A stretch of 5,606 nucleotides of DNA from assembly GCA_005882055.1 (NCBI GenBank), contig VBGQ01000081.1, positions 1 to 5,606 of the forward strand. The letters run 5' to 3'. Numbering within the stretch: position 1 is the first letter of the stretch; every line of letters begins with the position of its first letter. A program made the position numbers and the translations under genes. This stretch comes from Chloroflexota bacterium (GTDB lineage: Bacteria; Chloroflexota; Limnocylindria; QHBO01). Under the pieces are notes generated by a model. That model had not been told where the DNA came from, made no database searches, and saw nothing but the letters and a program-made list of their open reading frames with translations. This document shows, piece after piece, positions 1-5,606 of the stretch.

Positions 1-2301
1 AGAGCTTGATGAGGGACCCGTCCTTTCCGAGGGCGAAGATCTCACCGTTTGGCCCGAACTCAGGCGGCAAGTTGAGGAGCATCCCCGGCCCCTGCCATCG
101 TCCGATCAGCCGATGAGCGGGATCGAACATCACCAGGCTGTCACTGCCGCACCCCGCGACATAGACATCTCCGGCTGAATCAACGGTTGCATCGCAGGCG
201 CCACCATTGAAGGAGTCGACCTCGTGGCCGTCACGGTCCAAGTACAGCACGCGACCGTTGTCATCGTTGCCGACCACGAGCCGGCCGCGCGAGTCGAGGT
301 TCGCGTCGTGACCGTGTCCTACTAGGTCCGGGAGGTTCGACTTGTCCACCCGCCAGATGAACGACCCGTTGGGTGAGAACTTCTGAAGGTTCCGCGCTCC
401 GTCGTCGAGGACGTAGGTATTCCCCTGAGCATCGACACTGAGGTCGAACGGCCAGAGGAACTCACCCTCTTTGATGCCCTTGGTGCCGAACTCTCGCAGG
501 AACTTGCCGGACCGGTCGAAGACCTGCACCCGGTAGTTGCCCGAGTCGGAGACGTAGACCCGCGAGCTGGAATCGACGGCGATCGAGCCATGCGGCTCGT
601 CCCTCCCCGACTGCAGGAAATTGAACTCGCCGTGTTGAGCTCCTTGGCTCCCCCAATGTGCGATGCGCGAGCCGAAGGCATCGAACACGGTGACGCTCGG
701 CTGAATGTCGGTGATGTACACGTGACCGTCCGGTCCGATCGTCATCGCGATAGGGCGATCCAGGCCAAGACTGGCAGCGCTGTACGTCGCGACAACGGCG
801 AATGGATTCGGAACCGCCGGCGTCGGGCTTGGGCGCGGAATTCGCCCAGCATCCGGAATCCAGACGGGTGAGTCGAGCTCCTCGCCCGCGTCCCCAATGG
901 GCAGCGCCTGCTGGTCCGACCCATCGGCCCGCATCACCCACAGCCTCGCCGCAGAGCCACTTCCTCGTTTCCATGCGATCCAGGCGCCGTCTGGAGACCA
1001 CGTCGGGCTCGCGTCGTCCTCGCTGCCCATCGTGAGCTGGTGCAGGCCAGTGCCATTGGCGCTGACGACCCAGATGCCGCTGGAGCCCGCCGATTGGCCC
1101 TGGAGCGCGAGGCGATCACCGTCCGGCGACCACGCGGGGTGCGATGCGTTGATGCCCTTCGCGACTTGAATCCCGCAGCCGTAGATGGGCGCCACCCAAA
1201 GCGAATTGGCGGCTCGGTAGGCCAGCGATCGGCCATCGGGTGAGATGCGTAGGTCGGTTCCAAGGGCACTGTCTGCGCTTCCTGCGCAGCCCGGCACCTC
1301 GAACGGCGTTATCGACTCGCCATTGGCCGCGAGCTTCGCCTTGATGCGGGGGGAAGGACCCACCTCCAGCAGAAGCTCGCCAGACGGCAACCAGGCAATG
1401 AGCTCGACGTCCACGAGTGCGGAGGCGCGATAGAAGTCGGGCAAGCCCCAGGTGCCGGGCCAACGCGTCACGCCTCCAACATCGGACAGGCCGGCACTGC
1501 CGAGCTTGTCTCCGGAAACGTACGCGATGGCCCCGGAATCGAGCCTGACGATGAACTCCGACACGTCATCGGTCAACGGGGTCAAGAGTCGGCGTCCGGC
1601 TCCGTTTGGCCGGGCAACGTAGACCTGCCGGAGCTGGGCCTTCGCCACGAAGACCAGCTGCCCCGGCAGGGTGTCCGGATTGATCTTCCGCTCGCCCAAG
1701 AGCGAGAAGCCGAGAATGGCGACGGCGAGGACGACGGCGAGTCCGACCATCGCGCCGCCGACGATCCTCGGGCGGGCCAGCGACGCCAGAAGACGACTCA
1801 GTCCTGGGCGTGGAGCGCTTTCGGCGGTGGAGCTGCCGGTCACGGCGAACAAGGCGAAGGGCTCGGCGATGCCCTTCAAGTGGCGACGGCCGCGAGGCAC
1901 GAAGCGAACATCCATGCTCGTGCGCACCAGCGACCGGACCGTGTCAGTGACGAGGACCTCCCCCGCCGAAGCAAGCGCACAGACGCGAGCGGCGATGTTG
2001 ACCGCGGAGCCGACGTATCCCTCCCGATGCTCCACCGATTCGCCTGCGTGGATACCGACGCCGACTCGGATCGGTCGTTTTCCCCGCCCCCGGTCTCAGC
2101 GATGGCTCCTCGGACCACCTCGCGATACGCGGTCAGCAGCTCGGACGCTGCCCGGTCCCCGTGCTCCTCGACGAAGGCGGTATAGCCGCGAAGGTCGCAG
2201 AAGAGGAACCCACGGGTCAGCCCGGAGGGGGTTGGTCCGGAGGAGTCGTCCGTCAGGTGCTCGGCCGCGGCTGCCTGATCGGCTGCTCCGGATTCGACCA
2301 C
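1..2301 (-). pseudogene. Class III nucleotide cyclase with TM helix, TolB/WD40-like and NHL propellers; cyclase domain frameshifted with internal deletion; 3' end outside window
   Basis: The 5' part starts at GTG 2301, the only usable start between the tRNA and the conserved domain. It encodes a linker and then the first half of a class III adenylate/guanylate cyclase domain (GFLFCDLRGYTAFVEEHGD, with the first metal-binding Asp in FCDLRGYT). Near 2075-2095 the frame shifts by one. The downstream frame resumes at RPIRVGVGIHAGE and GYVGSAVNIAARV, the second half of the same domain, and stays open to position 1. Only about 49 residues separate the FCD aspartate from GIHAGE, where I recall about 85-95 in the family. 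The stretch with the second metal-binding Asp (EGDxF) is therefore absent. After the cyclase come one hydrophobic helix (1694-1765), a TolB/WD40-like propeller (about 850-1650, with three SPDG motifs), a Pro-rich linker (about 780-840) and NHL repeats (about 1-780, e.g. RVYVSDSGNYRVQVFD). Arg residues before the helix favour a cytoplasmic cyclase and external propellers. As written, it should make no cyclic nucleotide. A sequencing or assembly deletion is the main alternative to a real pseudogene. Confidence 0.82.
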
Positions 2302-2307
2302 GGCCGG

Positions 2308-2313
2308 ATTATG
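2308..2313 (-). promoter_or_regulatory. Candidate -10 element for leaderless transcription of the cyclase-propeller gene
   Basis: Reading the minus strand, CATAAT is followed by six bases (CCGGCC) and then the GTG start at 2301. That puts the first coding base about seven bases after the -10, where transcription would normally begin. No Shine-Dalgarno lies before the GTG, which fits a leaderless mRNA. The hexamer 17 bases upstream (CGTTAT) is a poor -35, so this rests on the -10 alone. Read-through from the tRNA 47 bases upstream is an alternative. Confidence 0.3.
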
Positions 2314-2347
2314 CGCGCGGCCCGGGTCCCATAACGGAGCTTGGGAA

Positions 2348-2424
<77 letters not shown>

Positions 2425-2432
2425 ACCGGATC

Positions 2433-2449
2433 GTCCGCATCGCGCGGAC
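2433..2449 (-). repeat. Small inverted repeat (hairpin) in the tRNA-Pro leader
   Basis: GTCCGC-ATCGC-GCGGAC is a perfect six-base-pair stem with a five-base loop. It would lie in the precursor RNA nine bases or so upstream of the mature tRNA 5' end. It may help keep the leader from pairing with the tRNA before 5' processing, but no function can be shown from sequence. Confidence 0.45.
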
Positions 2450-2463
2450 CTGAGGAGGCGGCC

Positions 2464-2492
2464 ATCCTAGCAGCCACCCCCTGATCGGTCCA
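2464..2492 (-). promoter_or_regulatory. Putative sigma70-type promoter for tRNA-Pro
   Basis: On the minus strand TGGACC (2492-2487) and TAGGAT (2469-2464) are separated by exactly 17 bases. Each matches the TTGACA or TATAAT consensus at four of six positions, including TA...T of the -10. Transcription would start near 2457, leaving a leader of roughly 30 nt before the tRNA 5' end at 2424. The elements lie just upstream of the divergent mannosyltransferase start. This is pattern matching only. Confidence 0.35.
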
Positions 2493-2502
2493 CCCGGCTA
2501 GC

Positions 2503-3738
2503 ATGGCCCGAATGCCCGAGCCAGCGCAGGAATTTGGGCCGGCGCGGACGGTCCCGGCCCATTCGCCGAGCCAGGGACTGCTGGAGCGCGACGAGGTCCA
2601 GCTCGTCGGCCTGACGCTGTTGGTCAAGCTCGCGATCCTCAACTTCGGCGTCTTCGCGGTGACCGTGATCGCCGGGCGGCAGCTCGGCCCGGGACTTCGC
2701 GGCATCCTGCAGATCTGGAACTACTGGGACGCGCCGCACTACCTGGACCTTGCCGTCCTGGGCTACCGCGCGGTCGACCCTGGCGTCCAGGTGATCGAGG
2801 GCTACCAGCGCGCCTACCCAGGCGACCTGCCGCTCTACATCGTCTTCTTCCCGCTCTTCCCATGGCTGGTCGGCGCCGTCAACACGCTCCTCCACGAACC
2901 GCTCGTCTCCGCCTTCGTGGTCAGCACCGTCGCGTCGCTCTTCGCCGCTCCCCTGCTCTACCGCCTGGTCCGCGCCGACGAAGAACGGCGAGTGGCGCTC
3001 CTGGCAGCCTGGTTCCTGCTGATCTTCCCGACCGCGTACTTCCTGCACATCGGCTACACGGAGAGCCTCTTCCTGGCGCTGGTACTCGGGTCCTTCCTGG
3101 CCGCCAGGAATGACCGATGGTGGCTGGCCGGCCTCCTGGGCGGGCTCGCCGCGCTCACGCGCGTCAACGGGCTGGTCTTGATCCCGGCGCTGGCCGCCGA
3201 TGCCTGGCTGGCCTGGGATGCCGACCCCGAGCATCGGATCCGCGCCGAGTGGCTGGCCATCGGTCTCGTGGCGGTCGGCTTCGCGGGATACCTGGCGCTG
3301 AACCTGGTGGTGTACGGCGACGCGTTCGCCTTCCTGCGGATCCAGCACGATCACTGGTTCAAGGAGCTCGCCCCGCCCTGGCAAGGGATCAGCGGCGTCA
3401 TCCACTTCATTACCGACAGCAGCCAACCGATCGACGCGATCAAGTACGGCTGGTTCGAGCTGGCGTTCATCGTCCTGGGCCTGGCGGGGACGGTCGTGGC
3501 CGCGATCCGATTCCGTCCCAGCTGGTTCGTCTGGATGGCGGGCAACTGGCTGCTCTTCACCAGCACCAGCTTCGTGCTCTCGGTCCCGCGCTACAGCCTG
3601 ACGCTCTTCCCGCTCTTCGTCTGGTTCGCGCTGCTGGGCCGGCGCCCGGCGGTGGCCGTGGTGGGCCTGAGCGTCGTCTCGGCTGGCCTGCTCGGCTACT
3701 TCGTGTCGGAGTTCGCCGTGGGTCGCTGGGCCTTCTAG
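2503..3738 (+). CDS. PIG-V/Gpi18-like mannosyltransferase family membrane protein (GT-C type)
   Basis: 411 residues, mostly hydrophobic, with about ten predicted membrane helices: about 34-56, 111-131, 135-156, 165-182, 185-201, 205-230, 250-272, 319-336, 342-360 and 383-401. Family-type motifs are WDAPHYLDLA (75-84, with a WD acidic pair in the first outer loop, the usual catalytic/donor site in GT-C enzymes), FFPLFP (115-120), FPTAYFLHIGYTESLFL (175-191), LTRVNGL (218-224) and VPRYSLTLFPLF (361-372). Known members use polyprenyl-phosphate-linked mannose to glycosylate lipids or proteins on the outer membrane face. The actual donor and acceptor here are unknown. No Shine-Dalgarno precedes ATG 2503, and a second in-frame ATG at 2512 is equally possible. 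The first 30 residues are hydrophilic and cytoplasmic. The gene stands alone, divergent from the tRNA. Confidence 0.88.
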   Translation: MARMPEPAQEFGPARTVPAHSPSQGLLERDEVQLVGLTLLVKLAILNFGVFAVTVIAGRQLGPGLRGILQIWNYWDAPHYLDLAVLGYRAVDPGVQVIEGYQRAYPGDLPLYIVFFPLFPWLVGAVNTLLHEPLVSAFVVSTVASLFAAPLLYRLVRADEERRVALLAAWFLLIFPTAYFLHIGYTESLFLALVLGSFLAARNDRWWLAGLLGGLAALTRVNGLVLIPALAADAWLAWDADPEHRIRAEWLAIGLVAVGFAGYLALNLVVYGDAFAFLRIQHDHWFKELAPPWQGISGVIHFITDSSQPIDAIKYGWFELAFIVLGLAGTVVAAIRFRPSWFVWMAGNWLLFTSTSFVLSVPRYSLTLFPLFVWFALLGRRPAVAVVGLSVVSAGLLGYFVSEFAVGRWAF

Positions 3739-3741
3739 GCC

Positions 3742-3757
3742 TTGCCGAACCGGGCAA
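3742..3757 (+). terminator. Short hairpin directly after the mannosyltransferase stop; possible weak terminator
   Basis: TTGCC-GAACCG-GGCAA forms a five-base-pair stem with a six-base loop, three bases after the TAG at 3736-3738. No T run follows, so it is not a canonical intrinsic terminator. It may act as a 3'-end stabiliser or mean nothing. Confidence 0.22.
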
Positions 3758-3763
3758 CGAAAT

Positions 3764-3824
3764 GTCCCGAAGGAACCTCGGTGGCCGTTGAGGTGATCTC
3801 CGGCTCCGTGTGCCCCTTCGGGAC
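3764..3824 (+). repeat. Ten-base perfect inverted repeat with inner hairpin
   Basis: GTCCCGAAGG (3764-3773) and CCTTCGGGAC (3815-3824) are exact reverse complements, 41 bases apart. Inside, ACCTC (3775-3779) can pair with GAGGT (3790-3794). As RNA this would make a branched stem in the 3' untranslated region of the mannosyltransferase transcript, on either strand. No T tract follows. It could be a terminator-like element or an RNA structure; the sequence does not decide. Confidence 0.45.
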
Positions 3825-3950
3825 GACCACAGGATGACAGCCGACGGCGGCGCTGGGCAATCCCCTTTCTCCACGAGTTCCGCCACCATCCGGCGCCTTA
3901 TCCACAACCCGTCCCCATTGGAGGTATCGCCGACAGGAGTTGCGGCATGG

Positions 3951-3965
3951 GTGCGTAACACGCAC
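3951..3965. promoter_or_regulatory. Palindrome upstream of the lipoprotein gene, possible operator
   Basis: GTGCGT-AAC-ACGCAC is a perfect six-base dyad with a three-base centre, 34 bases before the ATG at 4000. The size and position fit a small dimeric-repressor site or a 5' leader hairpin. No regulator gene lies nearby and no matching second site was seen. Confidence 0.25.
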
Positions 3966-3989
3966 CGTATCTGTAGCCGAATCGACTCC

Positions 3990-3996
3990 GAGGTAA
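3990..3996 (+). promoter_or_regulatory. Ribosome binding site of the lipoprotein gene
   Basis: GAGGTAA lies with its GAGG core six bases before ATG 4000. It is the clearest Shine-Dalgarno among the protein genes here and fixes the lipoprotein start. Confidence 0.7.
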
Positions 3997-3999
3997 CCA

Positions 4000-4554
4000 A
4001 TGCGAACTCGTCTTCTTCCATTCGCCGGGACGGCAGGTATAGCCGTCCTAATCGTCCTTGCCGCCTGCTCTGGTCCCGCCGGCGCAGGCTCGGCCAGCGC
4101 GAGCGCCACTCAGAGCGCCGCGGCCAGCGCCTCCAGCAGCGAGGCCGCAACCACCACGTACCAGGTGAAGGTCGGAAAGACCAGCGCGGGCAATGCGCTT
4201 GTCGGTGAGGACGGCAAGACCCTCTACTTCTTCGCCAAGGACACCAACGGCACCATTGCCTGCACCGGCAGCTGCACTGGCACCTGGCCACCGTTCACGC
4301 TCGATGCCGGCGAGAAGACCTCTGCTGGGCAGGGCGTCACCGCCAGTTGGCTCGCCACGGTCATGCGACCCGACGGCAAGACCCAGGTGACCTACAACGG
4401 CCACCCGCTCTACTACTTCGCCAGCGACACCGCGGCGGGCGATGCGAAGGGCAATGGCTACGGCGGGATCTGGTTCATCGCAACGGCCAACGGGAACCTG
4501 CCGTCCGCATCGGCCTCGGCCAAGGCGAGCGCGACTGAGTCGATGGGCTACTAG
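4000..4554 (+). CDS. Secreted-repeat lipoprotein (COG4315 / Lipoprotein_15 type, Yx(F/W/Y)xxD motifs)
   Basis: 184 residues. Residues 1-22 form a lipoprotein signal peptide (MRTR, hydrophobic core, lipobox LAAC) with the lipidated Cys at 23. A Ser/Ala-rich linker (about 24-50) should extend the domain away from the membrane. Two copies of the family repeat follow: LYFFAKD (75-81) with C88 and C92 and then TWPPFT, and PLYYFASD (136-143) ending GGIWFIAT. Both show the Yx(F/W/Y)xxD signature. C88 and C92 are spaced as in the family and could form a disulfide. The tail (168-180) is again Ser/Ala-rich. The molecular function of this family is not established, to my knowledge; it is an exported, envelope-anchored protein. 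The start is set by a strong ribosome site. The gene converges on the FAD hydroxylase gene and shares a CTAG with it for both stops. Confidence 0.92.
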   Translation: MRTRLLPFAGTAGIAVLIVLAACSGPAGAGSASASATQSAAASASSSEAATTTYQVKVGKTSAGNALVGEDGKTLYFFAKDTNGTIACTGSCTGTWPPFTLDAGEKTSAGQGVTASWLATVMRPDGKTQVTYNGHPLYYFASDTAAGDAKGNGYGGIWFIATANGNLPSASASAKASATESMGY

Positions 4555-5606
4555 ACGGATCCTCCCTGCCGGGCGCGGAGGCCTCTCCAGCGCCCGGCTG
4601 CTCTCCCCACCATCTCTGCCAGGCGCGCCTCGACCGGAGTGTCGTCCTGATCCCCGAGCGACAGGCTCGAGGCGAGGTGCCCGTCCGGCCGAACGACCCA
4701 GGCCCGAGGCCCCGCGGCGCCGTAGACAGGTTCTAGGCCCCCGTCCGCGACCACTTCGACGGAAATCGGCCACGCCGCGGCCTCCAACGCCCGCGCAATT
4801 TCTGGCGACGCACCGGCCAGCAACACGACGAACGACGACCCGAACCGCTCCTTGAGTCGACTCCCATCGGTCAGCCGCGCGTCGGGCGCTACGGCACCAT
4901 GGCGAGGAAGCGCGGGGTCATCCGGTCCTGGCTCGACAAACAGCGACGTCGGGTAGGCGAAGGGCTCGGCCAGGCGCCCGGAGTTCACACGCTTTCGGAG
5001 CCAGCGGGATCGCGTGCTGCCCCGGAGCACCAGGTTGCGCCAGAGACGCTGCGCCGCCCCCTGCGGCGCCATGAAACGCATGGTGGCGTCCGTGACGGCC
5101 AGGTTCTCCTGGGCGGCGGGCCGGCGCTCTGCCTCGTACGTGTCGAGCAGCGCGTCGGGCGCCTCGCCGCGCAATACGAAAGCGAGCTTCCAGGCAAGAT
5201 TCTCGGCGTCTGCGGCGCCGGAGTTCAGGCCACGTGCGCCGAAGGGCGCGTACAGGTGCGCCGCATCCCCCGCGAGAAAGACGCTTCTCCGCCGGAAGGC
5301 TGGTGCGAGGCGTTGGTGGAAGCGATACACCGTCATCCACATGACCTCGTACTCGGTTGTCGGGCCGATGACCGCTCGGATGCGTCCATCAAGGCGGCCG
5401 TCGGCCCGTTCGGCCTGCATGTCGGTGTCCGGGGCAATCTGCCAGTCGATCCGCCAGGTATCGTCCGGCTGGGGGTGGATCAGGACCTGGCGGCCGGGGT
5501 TCCACGGTGGATCAAAGAAGAATCGCCGCTCGCTGGGGAAGGGCAGCCGTGCGCGGATGTCGCAGATGAGGAAGTGATCGTCGTGGCTGTGACCGGGGAA
5601 CCCCAT
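4551..5606 (-). CDS. FAD-dependent aromatic-ring hydroxylase (PHBH/MhpA-like monooxygenase), N-terminus outside window
   Basis: The 351 residues visible are the C-terminal part of an FAD_binding_3-type monooxygenase, which hydroxylates aromatic rings using NAD(P)H and O2. The second FAD motif is intact: LAGDAAHLYAPFGARGLN at visible residues 111-128, followed by the DAENLAWKLA helix. Upstream lies the substrate-domain sheet, with FDPPWNPGRQVLIHPQPD (31-48) and WRIDWQ (51-56). Residues from about 225 form the thioredoxin-like C-terminal domain of the MhpA/phenol-hydroxylase class (APDARLTDGSRL, FVVLLAG, YGAAGPRAWVVRPDGHLA). The N-terminal GxGxxG nucleotide fold and the DG motif are absent because the gene enters from the right edge; the Met at 5606 is internal. 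The substrate cannot be told from this part. The stop TAG (4553-4551) overlaps the lipoprotein stop on the other strand. Confidence 0.9.
   Translation of the reverse strand: MGFPGHSHDDHFLICDIRARLPFPSERRFFFDPPWNPGRQVLIHPQPDDTWRIDWQIAPDTDMQAERADGRLDGRIRAVIGPTTEYEVMWMTVYRFHQRLAPAFRRRSVFLAGDAAHLYAPFGARGLNSGAADAENLAWKLAFVLRGEAPDALLDTYEAERRPAAQENLAVTDATMRFMAPQGAAQRLWRNLVLRGSTRSRWLRKRVNSGRLAEPFAYPTSLFVEPGPDDPALPRHGAVAPDARLTDGSRLKERFGSSFVVLLAGASPEIARALEAAAWPISVEVVADGGLEPVYGAAGPRAWVVRPDGHLASSLSLGDQDDTPVEARLAEMVGRAAGRWRGLRARQGGSV
4568..4598. terminator. GC-rich hairpin after the lipoprotein stop; possible shared terminator of the convergent pair
   Basis: GCCGGGCGC (4568-4576) and GCGCCCGGC (4590-4598) are exact complements. 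Inside, GGAG (4577-4580) pairs with CTCC (4585-4588), leaving a GCCT loop and one bulged A. The 13-pair hairpin begins 14 bases after the lipoprotein stop and lies inside the last codons of the opposite-strand hydroxylase gene. Neither strand has a T run after it, so it is not a textbook intrinsic terminator. The stem may still end or protect the lipoprotein mRNA. Confidence 0.4.

Larger units (their letters stand above)
3739..3999. other. Gene-free stretch between mannosyltransferase and lipoprotein genes
   Basis: These 261 bases show no convincing gene in any frame. The first third holds inverted repeats (3742-3757 and 3764-3824). The last third holds a palindrome (3951-3965), a possible three-codon micro-ORF (3947-3958) and the lipoprotein ribosome site. 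A minus-strand frame ending at 3735 stays open through the whole stretch but has no recognisable family. No clear -35/-10 pair was found for the lipoprotein gene. Confidence 0.6.

Noticed and set aside
2075..2085. Programmed -1 ribosomal frameshift at the GGGGAAAAC tract
   Set aside because: The bases do not fit an X XXY YYZ slip site in the incoming frame, and recoding would not restore the missing metal-binding segment. A deletion explains both facts.
2467..3426. 319-codon open frame on the minus strand opposite the mannosyltransferase gene
   Set aside because: It is very rich in charged and Gln residues with no family motif. It is the kind of open antisense frame that GC-rich codon use creates. 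The plus-strand frame carries the clear PIG-V-like motifs and membrane helices.
3735..4109. Minus-strand frame ending at 3735, with an ordered-looking C-terminus (HPVVVPKGHTEPEITSTATEV)
   Set aside because: It overlaps the lipoprotein signal peptide in antisense, has no start or ribosome site in the intergenic part, and resembles no family I know. Its stop arises from the CTAG of the mannosyltransferase TAG.
4092..4145. Short GCCAGCGC-like direct repeats in the lipoprotein gene
   Set aside because: They only reflect codons of the Ser/Ala-rich linker and are not a separate repeat element.
4048..4773. 241-codon minus-strand frame across the lipoprotein gene and the hydroxylase 3' end
   Set aside because: It has Arg/Gly/Ala-rich composition and no motifs, and it overlaps two well-supported genes in other frames.

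Overview
GC-rich (clearly above 60%), densely packed bacterial chromosomal DNA. The gene types fit a GC-rich soil or freshwater lineage such as Chloroflexota or Actinomycetota: a class III nucleotide cyclase joined to beta-propellers, a PIG-V/Gpi18-like mannosyltransferase and a Yx(F/W/Y)xxD secreted-repeat lipoprotein. This taxonomic guess comes from gene style only and is weak.

Layout. (1) Minus strand, 1-2301, running off the left edge: a large sensor-like protein with an N-terminal class III cyclase domain, one membrane helix, a TolB/WD40-type propeller and then an NHL propeller. Its cyclase domain is broken near 2075-2095. The reading frame changes there, and the segment that normally carries the second metal-binding aspartate is missing, so it is called a pseudogene or an assembly-damaged gene. 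(2) Minus strand, 2348-2424: tRNA-Pro(CGG) with an encoded CCA, a plausible sigma70-type promoter (2464-2492) and a small leader hairpin. (3) Plus strand, 2503-3738: an integral membrane GT-C type mannosyltransferase. (4) 3739-3999: a gene-free stretch with several inverted repeats. (5) Plus strand, 4000-4554: a lipoprotein with two Yx(F/W/Y)xxD-type repeats, a lipobox and a good Shine-Dalgarno. (6) Minus strand, 4551-5606, running off the right edge: the C-terminal two thirds of an FAD-dependent aromatic-ring hydroxylase. It converges on the lipoprotein gene, and a single CTAG supplies both stop codons.

The genes do not form an evident pathway or operon. Three encode envelope or membrane-facing proteins (cyclase-propeller, mannosyltransferase, lipoprotein), and the hydroxylase looks like a separate catabolic or tailoring gene. 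I did not find a convincing new defence or mobile system. The most unusual object is the cyclase-TM-double-propeller protein and its internal lesion.
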